Notes under the pieces: generated by a model
Told to the model about the DNA's origin: nothing
The model's database searches: none
The model's input: only the letters and a program-made list of their open reading frames with translations
Origin: Hyperoplus lanceolatus
Lineage: Eukaryota > Chordata > Actinopteri > Uranoscopiformes > Ammodytidae
DNA length: 64,000 nucleotides
Assembly (NCBI GenBank): GCA_026929865.2
Contig: CM049417.1
Coordinates: 14,345,001-14,409,000, forward strand
Direction: 5' to 3'
Made by a program: the position numbers and the translations under genes
Shown: positions 1 through 12,603 of the stretch, one piece after another
How the letters are laid out: every line of letters begins with the position of its first letter
How positions within the stretch are numbered: the first letter of the stretch is position 1

Positions 1-74
1 AGCAGTAAACAGATCTAAATAGTCACAGATAAATAAATGACGTTGATAAAGATTGTAAATGCATGTGTACTGAC

Positions 75-2052
75 CTCTCATCCACTTCCTGGAAGAGGCA
101 GCTGGGAGAGTGACTGGTGGTGAAGATCCTCTTGTCTGCAGGGATACGAGGAGCTGACGGGGACACAAGCAGAGACAACACATGAGAAGACTGTTTGGAG
201 ATGAGCTGACTGATTATGGATATACATGAACCACTATTGGCAATTCTAAGTAAAATGACAAATACCTTCGTATCCAGAGTGGACTCTCTCTGCGATGAGC
301 AGGCAGCAGGGCTGTGGCTCGGCAGCGTCCGAGTCTCTGATGGTGAGCTGATAGGGCGTCAGGCGGAAGGGGTAGTAGCGCATGTCTCCGCCCTGCATCC
401 GGTCGGCACTGATTCTACAGAACATGGACTTCTCCTGAGTGCAATCCACTGGAGCGGAGGCTGATGGAAGAAGAGAGAGAGAGTCAGTCAAGCACAAAGA
501 CATGCAATAAAAACTACACAACTTCCACATTGGAATATTTGATCGTAGTCCAAAAATATCAATTTCCCATCCCGTTTTCTCTAAGCCATCCCCCAGGTTC
601 AGCTCACCTGATCCAATGCAGGAGGCCCAGGTGGGCAGGCGGCAGGGCGCTGTGCCGCTGTAGAAGGTGCTGACGTCCTGCGGGGCCAAAAGCTCTGAGA
701 AGATGGTCCCCTGGAGAAACTCGGGCTTACAGCGCAGTAAGGACGAGCCCTGGGGGGAAACGTACACCACCTTCCCAGACAGGAAGGACACGGCCATGGA
801 GAATGTGTCCTGGAGAAGAAAAAGGAGGGAGAGATTTAGTAAGATGTTTTTGTATACTCTAGGGCTGTGTTTCAATGTGTTGTATCAAACATACTTCTAG
901 TAATGTTTCTGACATAGGCAGGCTACTGTATAAACTTACAGTGTTTTTGAGGGTGTATTCTGAGGTGATGTTGTCAAGCTCCTCGATTGTGAAGGTGGAC
1001 AGGTCCAGACTGCAGCCGTAACACTCCTCGACACTCCACTGATGGTAGTACTCCTTGTTGGCTGGAAAGGTTTAAAATAAAAAAAATCAGTTAAAGTGTG
1101 AACATAGGCAAAGATAGGATTACTTATGGCAGAAAACATAATGTATAAAAAAAAACAAGCACTAAAGTCTTAAGAGAAAATCTAGAAGGAGGCAGGGGGC
1201 TTAAAAAACGTCATTAAGAGGCCATTGGATTGGAAGAGGACGCCCACTCACCTCGGACTTGTTTGACACACTGTAGTGCGTATTTGAGTGCGTTTAAAGT
1301 ACTGGAGTGGCCCTTGGCTTTGCGCTCCGTTGGTAGGCGCAGCTTGAGCTCCTTGATGGCTTTCATGAGCTCTTTCTGGGTCTGGACCCGGGCTGACTGG
1401 TCGCTGCTGCAGCCAGAGGTGGAGGGGGGGTCGTGCTCTGAGCTGGTGGACAGCAGGCTGTAGGCCAGGGAGCCGCTGGGGGGGGAAAGGCTCTGGGAGT
1501 TGGTGCTGGGAAAAGGAGGAGCAGTTACGTTTAAATGTATGAAGCGCAGAAGGAGTGCCTGTACTGCCAGCATGTGCAGCCTGTCTCTACTTCCTGGAGG
1601 GTTAACTATTGCTTTAGTGCTTTAGCAAGAAAAAAAAATACAAGAAATAAAAAGGTCATCTCTTTGGTGTGCTCTTACCTCTTGTTGCTCTCTGTGGTTT
1701 CCAGCATCATGCCCGAGTCCTTGCCATTAGACGAGTTGTGTGAGCTGCGTGTGGACTGGCGCCCCCTGGAGCCGGTCTGACTCTCTCTCTCCCCGGAGTC
1801 GTTTCCGGAGGACAGGCCGTCCATGTCGTCAGAGTGTGGGCCCCGGCGGTCTCCAGACAGACTGCCTGAACCAGAGCCTTCACTAGGGGAAGAGCCACGT
1901 CCGGCCCCGGCCCCCAGCTCCCGGCTGGAGCCATTGGCCCCCGACTGACCGCCGCTGGTCTGAGGACAGTTTAACTCCTCCGACTCAGCTTCCTGCTCTC
2001 TCCCACGAGTGCTGCTGCTGCTGCTGGACGTTTTAGACTCATCGTAACTCAT
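75..2052 (-). CDS. per1: Period circadian protein (PER1-type), N-terminal half, 5' six coding exons
   Basis: PER proteins are the negative limb of the circadian clock; they bind CRY and repress CLOCK:BMAL1 in the nucleus. Coding exons on the minus strand are 2052-1679, 1505-1252, 1061-940, 809-608, 460-266 and 153-75, all with GT-AG borders and continuous phase (about 408 aa). The gene then runs off the left edge before PAS-B. The start is the ATG at 2052: an in-frame TGA lies 13 codons upstream at 2092-2094. Residues 1-124 are a Ser/Gly-rich leader. Next comes the family hallmark [15 protein letters not shown] followed by [16 protein letters not shown], and then the PAS-A region (about residues 225-385, with motifs [18 protein letters not shown], [10 protein letters not shown] and EKSMFCRIS). 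The last exon reads [13 protein letters not shown]. The [17 protein letters not shown] stretch fits PER1 better than PER2 or PER3. Which teleost paralogue (a or b) it is cannot be decided here. Confidence 0.93.
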
Positions 2053-2456
2053 ACTAGAGTTGGATGAGGCTGGTACAGCTGGACTAAGGTGTCAGCGAAG
2101 GGAGACAATATTCAACAACTCACACTTAAGTGGGACTACTCGTTATACACAAGTGAATCATGTTTGCTGGTTTTAAGTTAAATTAACTAAGGAGAGAAAA
2201 TGCATTCTTTGTCCTCTGAAAAAAAGAATCAGAATATTCTTGGGCTGTGAGCCCTGCTTTAAATGTTTTCTGCCTTTCCAAAAGGACAGTAATTATCCTG
2301 AGAAAAAGTTTCGCCCTCGTCTGTAATGCAGACAAGAGAAGGTTTCCTGCTTATCAAACAGCCTTGGCGTACGTCCTCCAACAGATGGGATGAGAGATTG
2401 TGTAACTGGTCTTCACGCCTCTTCAGAGATGTGTTGCTCTAGGTGCTGAAGGCAAC
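2053..2456 (-). other. per1: per1 5' UTR part of the start-codon exon
   Basis: A good acceptor (ctctcatcacag) ends at 2457 on the minus strand, and no convincing donor lies between it and the ATG at 2052. The simplest model is one exon 2456-1679 carrying about 400 nt of leader. An alternative short acceptor (caccttag, about 2085) is weaker because its pyrimidine tract is poor. This is inference from splice-site reading only. Confidence 0.5.
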
Positions 2457-4179
2457 CTGTGATGAGAGACAGAGACAAAGAAAGGATTAATATTAGTTGC
2501 AGGTTTACAAGAGGTGTATCATGGTCTCAAAGCTCACAGCGAGCTAAAAACAAAGAAAGGACGAGCACGATTCAAATATGACCATGAAATGTTTTCAGGG
2601 CCCCTGGATGCAGATTCAATGTTTCTCAGAAGAAGAGTGATTGTGTGTGTCTGATTGCCAATTGCTGTAAACCTGTGAATTAAGATGAGCTTGTTAATAG
2701 AAACTTCCCGTATATATTTGGCCGCTACCTACGCAAGTAAAGGTCTACTGCTATTTATTCCTAGGACAACGTTGACGTCCCATAATCCTTTAAGACCCAA
2801 AGACGCAATCAGAAGCGTCACAGGTGTCAATCCTTTAAATTTTAACCCACAACCCCATTCACCTGCCCTCCCCGTTAGACACGCAGTACTGCTTTTAATG
2901 CAGAATTTGTTCAAGACAGGTTAAACCATATTCCTGCACCGACTCCTCAGACATATCTATGCTTTCTACTGACGCAACAACCCTAGAGAGGCTGACTGGA
3001 CCAGCTAACTCATTCCAATCCGACCAGAGGATAACGTGTGTGTACAGCTAATGACACATGGGAATTAACAAACACAAATACTTAACTAGTTCATAGAATG
3101 TTGCAATTCAACTAAGCTGCGTCCTTGTCAATAGAGAAATTCTAAAAGGTATTATATTTGAGCACATGAATGATGCACACTTGCAAATGACAAACTGTGT
3201 GTCACAGACTAAATGGACACAGGGGAAGGAGCATTTATTGATATGTGAATTTGCAGGCAGGGCGTGAGTGGGCGTAAAGGCAGGCTGGCATCCATGCATA
3301 CTTCCATGGGTGAAGGCAAAGACACAAGGCCGTGGGCCGATGATGGGGGTACAAGAGTCTAGAATACCTGATGTGCCATCCCAGACCACCCACCCTATCA
3401 CATGCCAACTGTAGAGGCCACTTGCTTTGACTGTGCATCCAAGTTCAACCTATTTTCGGCAGCCTACAGTTTAATTTGGTATAGTACATGACTCACAACA
3501 TAGACATTCTTGAAATGTCATGACACCACCTGTAATTGATTTCAACTGCCACAAGATACAGAAATTTATGGAACTCATTATTTCACCACCTTGTTTTGAG
3601 CAATATTGAATATAGTCAACAATTGTTCATGTAATAAATAATCAACATGCATTGGTTGCAGCCCTACTATTGCTTGATAGTATTCATTACCACCAATTAC
3701 TTCTTTAGGATTGAGTGGGACAATTTTTCTGGATGAGAAGCTAAATTTACCCTCCCCTCTGTGAAACCAGCAGATTCACATCCATTAATGGCACAGAAGC
3801 TCAAATCAAAGCCTTTTTCAGAGCGTTTTCTTCTGTTCTTATCTTTCTTTCAAATAAATTGCCATTAAATCAATACGGACGGTGTGCTACTCTGGTATAT
3901 TAAATCAGTAACGTCTGCAAAGTCACATTCTCACAATTTAGACTTAATCGGCACCAACTAAACATTAATTGTACAAAACGAGAGACCTTAAAAGCATTCA
4001 AGATAACACTTCCCATCTGCAATGCACGGACGGGGGCTGCGGGTAGGTGTGGCGTGGCTCCGTGTGTAAACATGTGCAAGCCTCTCCGCTAGTACAACAT
4101 TAACCGCTCCGTCACGAAATCCACCAAATGTTGAAATTATTAGCCCAAACCACGGAAAAAAGCATTATCATTACATTAC
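2457..4179 (-). other. per1 first intron, no gene seen
   Basis: This is the non-coding stretch between the start-codon exon and the proximal candidate first exon. Its ORFs are short and show no family likeness. There is no tRNA-like or transposon-end structure that I could recognise. Confidence 0.5.
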
Positions 4180-4480
4180 CTTACACTGGCTCTGCCTATC
4201 CGTAAAATGGGTGAACACAGCCCGATCTATCATTGTCCAAGCAGTAACTGTGTGTTTGCTGCCACTGTGTCCCGCCTCGTTTTTCCTGTGTACAAACTGC
4301 ACGTGTAAGCAGCGGTGCTTTGCTCGAGCCTTGCCGGCTGCTGGTTGGTCGGCGCGCTGGACCAATTGGAGCGCCTGTCCCGCTGAGAGCAGGCTGCCTG
4401 CCACAGGAGTGTGATTTATAGATAGCCCATTAGGCAGTGCTACCAGCTCCGCCTCGTGGTTTGACTTTAACATATGAAAA
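4180..4480 (-). promoter_or_regulatory. per1: Proximal per1 promoter and candidate first exon (1B type)
   Basis: On the minus strand a strong donor (GTGTAAG|gtaatg) closes a candidate non-coding exon at 4180. Upstream of it the region turns GC-rich and holds a perfect palindromic E-box CACGTG at 4300-4305, a CCAAT box near 4370 (ccaattgg) and a TATAAA on the minus strand at 4420-4415. In mammals Per1 has two alternative first exons, each served by E-boxes bound by CLOCK:BMAL1, so a second such region farther upstream is expected and is seen at 7.0-7.4 kb. The transcription start is not determined. If the TATAAA is used, the E-box would lie inside the transcribed leader. Confidence 0.5.
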
Positions 4481-7008
4481 GTCACAGGCCAATAGGAAGT
4501 AAGCTACACGGAACTGTACATACTGTACTCTGAGACAAAACATACTTGCCATGAGATAGTGTAGCCTAGACTGGTACAATGTAGGCCTATCCATGATTCA
4601 CTTGTCTCACATGTTTGTTCAGAAGGACATGTGAATGTAACAGTTTTACTATATACATCTTATGTATTTTTAGTTTGATTGTCAATGTGGAAGTATTAGC
4701 CTAATGTAATGTTGAATGTCTTGTTTTGTTTTATCTTTTATGTAGGCCACAGGAAGAATAGGTGTTACTACGGTAATTACTAATGGGGATCCTAAATAAA
4801 AACAAACATATTTAATTCTACCTGTTCTTCTTCTAAATACAATAGAGTATACAATCATTTATAGAACTTTTTCATTCAACTGTTTTTTTTGGCCTTTAGG
4901 AGGTCGAGGATTGCCTCAGAGGGGGATAAACATGAACAATCAATTTCTACTGAGGTCATAAAACTGGCCTATTTGCTGAGAGTTTACCAGCAATGAAGGC
5001 ACGGTATGTGCCTACTCAATCAGTAGTTTGCTCCACTGTTGTTGAGCCACGTTGATCCTAATCTTTAAACTGGGTTACAGTAACAAAAGCTACGCATTGG
5101 AAGTTCATTCACACAACCCATTTTACATGTCGGAATTTCAAGCACAATATTTTTCAAATTTCAATGTACCTGTACCAAACTGTCAGTGGCAGGCAGGAAG
5201 ACTCATGAAACTAACCAACAACAAAGATCATTCAGTTGTTGTGTGTCAGGGTGATGATAATAAACGCAAAGTTGAATTAAATAGCAATCTGACAGATTCA
5301 GTTGAGCAAAAGTCTATTTTTACTCAATAATAACTGCAAAATCCCCTCAATCGATCTTTCACAGGGAAATGTCAGATGTCCACCCCCCCCCCCCCCCCCA
5401 ACAAATAAATCAATGACGTCTGTCTTCCACTGGGATGAATGCACATGTTCTACCATGCTGAGATGTCTAGTCCAGTGTGTGGTGTTAGAGCTATTTTTGG
5501 TGTCCACTGTACAGTAAAGTTATAATAAGGTAATAACAAACTTTGGTCCAATCTATTTTTAACAAGCAAAAGTCGCCAAATATTGGCTTTTAGTAATCCT
5601 CATGTGCTGCCCCCTTTGTGGAGACAATGATAATCAGAATTGTATACATTTTTTCAATAAATATATTAATTGCAAAGGCTCAATCCATCGACCTTTTTGA
5701 ATCCTAATTAAAAGCCAATTAAATGTAATCATTAATAATTTGAGGCAACCCGAAATAATAGGAACAACATAGTAGACCCTACCAACTCCAGCAGGTTTAT
5801 GAGCCACCAGTGAGCTATTTTCTGACATAGTCCAAACCAGGCACGGCTGGTGAATCACTTACTCATTTCAGAGTATCACTACCATTAAAAGTTAAAACCA
5901 TGGACAGTTCACCAGTCTTGTCTGTCCTGTCTTGGGTCCCACACACATGTGATCATATGTTGGCACCCATCTCTGCCAAATCACCTCCATTGTCACAAAT
6001 ACAAATGAATGCTTGCTGGGGTCAATATTTACACAGACAAATATGGTTTACTTGTGCATAGATTGGAGGAATCATCTTTATGGTGCCCACCAACAGTTTC
6101 TCTTTTAATCTTCTATCTTTAATCTTGTCTTGGCACATGTTAGTGAGTGCCTTTTGAGGCCCAGCCGATGGTGGGATGAAGTCTGTTTATAGTGACAGCT
6201 ATTTCAACTAAAAAACATCTGCATTACAATGCACAGGTAGGCAACAGTTGTCAATCACAAAGTCACCATTTGATTATAAGGAGAACATAAACTGGTGTAA
6301 TTACAACACAAAACTGTAAAAGAAAGAAGAAAACATGCAGTGGCATTTTAGTCAACGACTAAAATAATAAATAAAAAGAATCTCAAACACAAATGATTTA
6401 ACAGGTTAAACAGAAGTGAGGTGACCATGGCTGATCCGGGCCTGTCAATACAATAATGCTATGATTGCACTATGTATAAAACAATGGATAGTTCATTTCA
6501 TTGCCAGTCACAACCATTTATAAACCAGAATATGTTGCATCAAATGGTTAAGTCTGCATAGTGTAAATATTGCACATCATAAACCTATCACGAGGCGCAT
6601 GTTGCTACCCTGGTGCTTCACCTACAGTTCTCCCGACCAGTTTACGTTGCTCAAGAAAACCAGGTTGTAAATTCCAATTAATGACATTATATGAATGCGG
6701 GGTCCGCTACATAATGTTGTTGTGAGTCTTCTTCTTAATATGGTTAATAACTATTTTCCTATGGTGACGGTGCCCGCTTGTGTGAGAGGCGAGCAGGCGT
6801 TTCACCATTACCATAGACTGTAAAAGACCAACACATTGTGAGAATAGTATAGCTAATGTTAAGAAATATATCTTGGCTACAATATGAGGCAGTTAAATAA
6901 AGGGATTTACATTGCCAAGCGCACTGATTTCCCGGAGTAGTTTGTAGCAAAACAACTAAGCAACGACGAAGGACAAGCCAAGTTCTACCAAAACACAAAC
7001 AGCTTACC
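4481..7008. other. Region between the two per1 promoters, no gene; poly-C run
   Basis: AT-rich DNA with only short uninformative ORFs. A run of 17 C residues lies at 5383-5399. No exon-like or transposon-end structure was recognised. Confidence 0.4.
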
Positions 7009-7400
7009 TTATATATTCTTCAAAACGAAGAATCCACAGCTTGAGAATCCACGATAAATTACTCGAAAGTCTCAAAGAGACAGCATAAATCCCGGTGGCG
7101 TCGACCGTGTTCGAGTTCTAGACAGTGTATGCTCTCGACACATTATTGTTCACCACCCCAACTGTAGAGTACACGCAGGGGTACACGTGTCTGCTTGTGT
7201 CCTGGCAAGTACTGTGGAAGCAGTTGCGGTGATTGGACAGAATGAGGCAATGTCCTCGCCCCGCTCCGCCCATGTGCGTTTTGATTGGTCAAGAGGGGCG
7301 GGACTGGCTGCACGGGGCCCCGTGGTCACGTTGTACTGTGAATGGTCTTGAGCTTTTCCAAACATACAGGAACATTGGAGGGCGTAGCCTATGCTCACAC
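7009..7400 (-). promoter_or_regulatory. per1: Distal per1 promoter and candidate first exon (1A type)
   Basis: A minus-strand donor (AATATATAAG|gtaagc) closes a candidate non-coding exon at 7009. About 150-350 bp upstream lie a perfect CACGTG E-box (7184-7189), a GC box (ggggcggg, about 7303-7311) and two ATTGG/CCAAT-type boxes (about 7231 and 7285). This is a CpG-containing island within otherwise AT-rich DNA. The arrangement fits the distal promoter of a two-promoter Per1 gene. It could alternatively be the first exon of an unseen minus-strand transcript. Start sites cannot be fixed from sequence alone. Confidence 0.5.
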
Positions 7401-9730
7401 TAGATATATGGCCTACTTTGAATCACCGTAATACCAGTAATAGCATCGCAATAACGTTTTGTGTTGCAGCAGTTTGTTCAAGAAGCCATGAATTAAGGTA
7501 TCCTCATCAAAAAGAATCCCTGATGATTGGTGCTAAATAATTACTTATAGTTTTTTCAAATTATTAGTTATATATTCTGCTGTAGCTGCTGACCGTAGAC
7601 TATAATTATTATTATTAGCTTTACGATGATACTATGACATGCATTACAAGCTTCACATTGCAAACAGACAGAAACCAATTGTTTCAGTTTCGAGCAAATT
7701 ATGAGAAAACTTCAACTGCTCATAAATGACCATTGAATTGAGATTGTTACTATTGAAATCCCTATGCAATGCTTTCTTTTCTACATTTAACTTTGTCCCA
7801 CTGCTGAAGATTGTATGATGCAGTTGAAAGCTCCAGAAAAAAATGATATGGTGATTTTTAGTTGTGATGTATTTTATTAGAATACATTTTAATTACTTTT
7901 TAATTCAAATCGTTATTACGGATTTGTTCTAGTTCTATATCATTAAAAACTGTTTCCAAACAAATCATTTGGTAGGCCTAGAACATCATGCATCAAAGTG
8001 ATATTCAAATCTGCCCTTGTTGTCGACTGTGTTGCTTTACCCAGGAACAAAACCGCACAGGGCTTTTTCTTCTGGGCGTTTGCCTAGTATTTACGGCTGC
8101 GACAAGAACAGAGCATGCACATTTCAACGTGCTCTGTACAAGTGACGTCGCATGTTTTGCCTGTGCTCTCCGAAGGCACGCGGCCGACGGTGTGGTTGCT
8201 GAGAGGCGATAAACAGTGTAGATATGGGACACATAGGCCTATGCCAGTGGGTAAATACACATTACTGTAGTAGGCCTACACTGCAATCTTTAATTGGACC
8301 AGATTTATTGGGCCAGAATTAAAATGAAAAACTGCATAAATACTAAAAAGTGAAGAGATGCAAATAGCCTACCACTAAATGAAATACTAATATATCAGCA
8401 TGACTTTTTTATTTTACGTTCTATAGGCTACTATCTACCATTCAACAAACAATGTTTGGACATAAAAATAATACAATAAGCAAGGAAAAAGTACAGTTAT
8501 TACATTAGCACTTGGTGCAGTAGAAAACATTGAACAGGCCTACAAACAGTAGGCCTAAGATATGTAGATATTCATGCATGCAGAACTACACATTTCATCA
8601 ATACCTGGTCCTGTGTTGTGCCACCACTTGACAGCCCATTCAAAATATTACAGACACACCCCCATGATCTAAATGTTGCACATGCATTCTTTTGTTTACC
8701 AGTCAGTGTTATACTAAGGCTCACTTTGCTTGATGATGCTGTCACTGTGTCTTGCTCTTGGCACGTCCAAGCTTGTTTGCTGGAAATAGGTATAGGAGAC
8801 GTGCCACTTGTGCCACTGCAGAGAGCTCCAGAATTGAGTTCAGTGCTATTATTAAATCTACAATAATGGAAGTTTTTTTTTACATTAACATGAAATCATA
8901 GGACTCCGAAGAGAAAGAGAGGAGAGCAAAACACTGGTATGTTAATCATTTTGATTTACAGCGTTCCATTGGCTGAGCTGAGCACAGCCATTTGGCCAAT
9001 CGCCCACGGTGCAAGCGATTGGCACCAGGTGCTGGCATGTGTTTGTATATCCACTTGTTGTTGTTGTTGACAGTCAGACCACCGCTTTACTGTACTGTCA
9101 TGTTTGCCACTGTAAATGCCCAATTGAAAATATTAATATAAGTATATCTGTTCAGGCCCAAAAGAGTATTGACTCCACACCATGTCTGCCTATACTGCCT
9201 CCATGTGTAAATTTACCTGACATCTGGTTCTTTTGAACAGACGATGACATGTATTTTCTGTCTGACCAACAATCAAAACACTGTCGGTGTACAAGATTAA
9301 GTGTGAATGATTGACACATTTGCTTTCCACATTCTAAAATGTGCATTCTGAAAAGTGTTTGGGATGTGTACGTGCAGAATCAAACGTGGCAGCATGATTA
9401 TGTCCAATAGATGGTAGCATTGCAAAGGATTGGGGAAATCACCTGATATGCAGGATTGAACTAATCTAATCAAGGATGCAATCTCAGATGAAACTGCAAC
9501 TGGCTTTAAAGAAATCATATTTTGGTTTTTGATAGTGATTCATTTTATAGAAGCTGTGTAACATGAAATTATCTGTTTAAGGCCTCACAGATTGTCTCTT
9601 AGGAGTGAGTCACAGGGCCAGTGTCAAGTTGTGAAGGGAAAGGTAAAAATATTTAAGTAATTTACTAGTTTTTAAAGCCGATGAATCACAGAAGTGGGTT
9701 TATGCAAGAAAATTAATTGTGCTTGAAATG
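7401..9730. other. Intergenic DNA upstream of per1, no gene seen
   Basis: No ORF with family likeness. A CRE-like TGACGTCG sits at 8143-8150 inside a small GC-richer patch (8090-8215). A cluster of CCAAT/ATTGG motifs lies at about 8968-9022. These could be distal regulatory elements of per1, but that is only inference. Confidence 0.35.
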
Positions 9731-9734
9731 ATTG

Positions 9735-11257
9735 CCAGGGGAATCTTAAATTATAGTTTTGACGGCTTTGTACCAGTCCAGCTCACCCGAGGAGATGGTA
9801 TGGCTCCAGTTATGGTAAAAAGCCCAGTCACTGGTGTACAACATGTGGCAGAGAAGGTGGTAGCTTGCTGTGAGGCAGCGGGGCATTTCCTCAGTATAAA
9901 TTAATCTTTTAAATTACTATTTTTGTCAGTGAACATAACCCCCCCCCATATAACATTGCTGCTTTTTCAATGTATCCTTAACGTTTTTCAGTATCAACCA
10001 AACAACTTCCCTTTATTTCTAAAAATGTACATTACAGTATAAAACAATGAAAACAACGACAATGCATCTTGGCAACTATGGAGATAACTGGTGTTTCTTG
10101 CTTTCATGTTGTAGAGGTGTAAAGAGTACCATAAACCCATACTTAAGAGTTGAGAAACCTTACTAGAAAAATAACTACATTACAGTCAAGTTAGTTAGTG
10201 GATAGGTATCCACTTGAGTAACATGCAGATCAGATTTTAAATGTAAGTTTCAAGAGTATTTGTGTAAGTTTTTTTCAGGAAAATGTAGTTAAAGTGAAAG
10301 CTAATGTCCTACCAGGCTATTGTACCATGTATATTAAATTATTATTACGCATGCATTATTGTGAAAGCAGGGTTTGTAGCTAGAAAATAAACTGCAATTA
10401 CATTTCATTTTCACAGAATAAAATTTGATCTATAACAAAGATTCTCAAGATTATAACCAGACGGATAACACTGACACCTAGTGGGAAAAATAAAGTATTG
10501 CACTGGGCTGGGTGATAAAACCAAACAGACAACGAAAATAAAATGTTACAGAAGGAAAACACGTACCTGCAGAATATATTTAATAGGCTACATATTATTG
10601 TGGTCACACTCTTCTACACCTCTGCTTTAAACATGTAAAAAAACTGAATGTAAACTCAGTTAATGCAAAAATCAAGCACAAAGTAGCAAATGAAATGAAA
10701 TGGCAGTTGTGTTGCCGCTATTAATTAGACTACAAAAGCTGCCAAAAAAACTAAATTAAAACATCTACACACCGTATAGGCTATTAACAGCCCACTGAAA
10801 CGACACAAACCAGATAGTCATGTAGTAGTATTGACATTTAATAGCAGGCTACTATTTAAAGTTGCCAGGTTAGAGGTACAATTATGAGCAACACCCAAAA
10901 TAGCACTAGGCTATCTATTGAAAACAACACTGAGGGACAAACCCTCTTATAGCCTAATAGGTCCGTGAGATGGCGGCAAGTTCAGTTCCATAGGAAAATA
11001 GGCTAGTAAAATGTACATTAAATGAAAAGATAACTTTGATCAAATTCACAAACTATAATAATAATGACTTTATATAAGAATAAATAAAGTGCATATTTAA
11101 CTCGGTAACATTTGTAAAGATTTGTTTTCTCTGTAGCAGCAGGAGATGTTGGAAGGTTCTCTTCTTTCTTCTGATTCCTATGCTGCAAGGTCATCTCCTG
11201 AACATTAGCACAATTTAATGCTCAAAAGTAAATCCATTTCATCCTCTATGCGAAATA

Positions 11258-11265
<8 letters not shown>
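9735..11265 (-). pseudogene. Decayed tandem copy of the USP37-like gene's 3' end
   Basis: Two blocks here align by eye with blocks at the 3' end and flank of the USP37-like gene. The segment 9738-10115 matches about 12200-12430 (shared stretches aatcttaaa-tatagtttt, attgctgctttttcaatgt and cagtataaaacaatgaaaaca). The segment 11113-11265 matches 13664-13850, including the terminal exon: gttcag|GA, then CTGCAGCA(C/T)AGGAA, up to gtaaagattt. In the decayed copy the exon (11197 leftward) has lost its TAG and about 15-18 nt. The upstream catalytic exons are not duplicated here, so it cannot encode an enzyme. Confidence 0.7.

Positions 11266-11288
<23 letters not shown>
11262..11288. repeat. (GT)n microsatellite
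   Basis: Short uninterrupted GT dinucleotide tract directly beside the duplicated terminal-exon fragment. Confidence 0.9.
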
Positions 11289-12603
11289 CTATCTGTCTGT
11301 GTCTTCAATAAGAACCACTTTTTGGAGCTTGTCTCGTTTCCCGCCTACTCAGGACTTTGGCTGGCTGTGCCTTTTGTAATAGTTCCATCGTCTGTGCACG
11401 CGCAGCTCTCATTTAAGCCAACGGGTGCAAATTATATTTATTTTTTCCTCAGAGCAAGACAAGGAATAATGTATCCTTGATGAAGACCGTCGTACACCAA
11501 AATGTAAGTAAGCTTACTGAATTTCAAATTGACAAACACTACTTTGAACAGGTACTTGTCTTCTTTGTGTAGAAATCTGTCTTTAGCTAGGTTTGGATAT
11601 AGTACCGTTAGCTTATCTAAACCTAGCTTAAAACCGTTTTCTGCTACCCAAGATTAATCAAAACACTCTGAGGATGACGGTTTGCTTGTTTTTCCTATAT
11701 CTCCTCTATACTACTTATACCTATACTTTCTTAATGTGCTTGAACTTGTGAATCACCATCGTGATTATTCTCAAATCAATAACACGTTTTTTTAAAATCA
11801 TTTTTAGTTAGTAGGCCTGTAGTTTATAGTTAAAATACTACAACGATACTGTAGCCCTTATACTATAATCAGTCTACATATAGATATGTAGTTATATCCC
11901 TGCGAAAAAACAATGGCAAATATTTGAGTTTAATACTATTCCAACAACAAATCTGGCCCATCTACTGTATCAGTAATTTCTGGTGGCCATCTTTTAATAT
12001 GGCAACCGTAAGTGACAGATGGTAGAACACAGGTCAACAACCTTGCTGTGCAACTGGTGAATCATGGAAACAATGTCTAGCTTTAGTGTTTTAAAAAAAA
12101 CTCTGCTTATTTTGACACGCAAACAAGTTGACTTGCATGTTTAATGAAATTGGATGTCTGCGCCCATAGATATATTGTACTCCTTGAAAGAAACTGGAAA
12201 ATCTTAAAATATAGTTTTGTTATTATGTACTCTTTGAGAGCTTGGTATTAGTATTATTATAGTTGTGTTATTGCTGCTTTTTCAATGTCACCTAAAAGTG
12301 TTTTAAGTATCACCAGCCAACATCTTCCCTTTATACATATTTAATTTTATTTACAGTATAAAACAATGAAAACAACAGTGAATCTTGAAAGCTTGACGTC
12401 TGACAGAGATGACGGTTCTTTCTTCCTTCCATGTTGCTAGAGACACTCACACTAGTCCTTCTGTTTACTCCTCAGGCCCTCACCTCTGAAAAGGAAGCAA
12501 ACACGAATGGACAAGGTTAGTCTTTCAAAGAGCAGCAACAGGTAATTCATTCAAATCGGACACAAAAATGTGTATTTTGGACAATTTTTGTTTGTGTGTT
12601 ATT

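Noticed and set aside
7988..8232. Overlapping 74- and 75-aa ORFs in a GC-richer patch
   Set aside because: No family likeness, no splice context, and both strands are open equally by chance.
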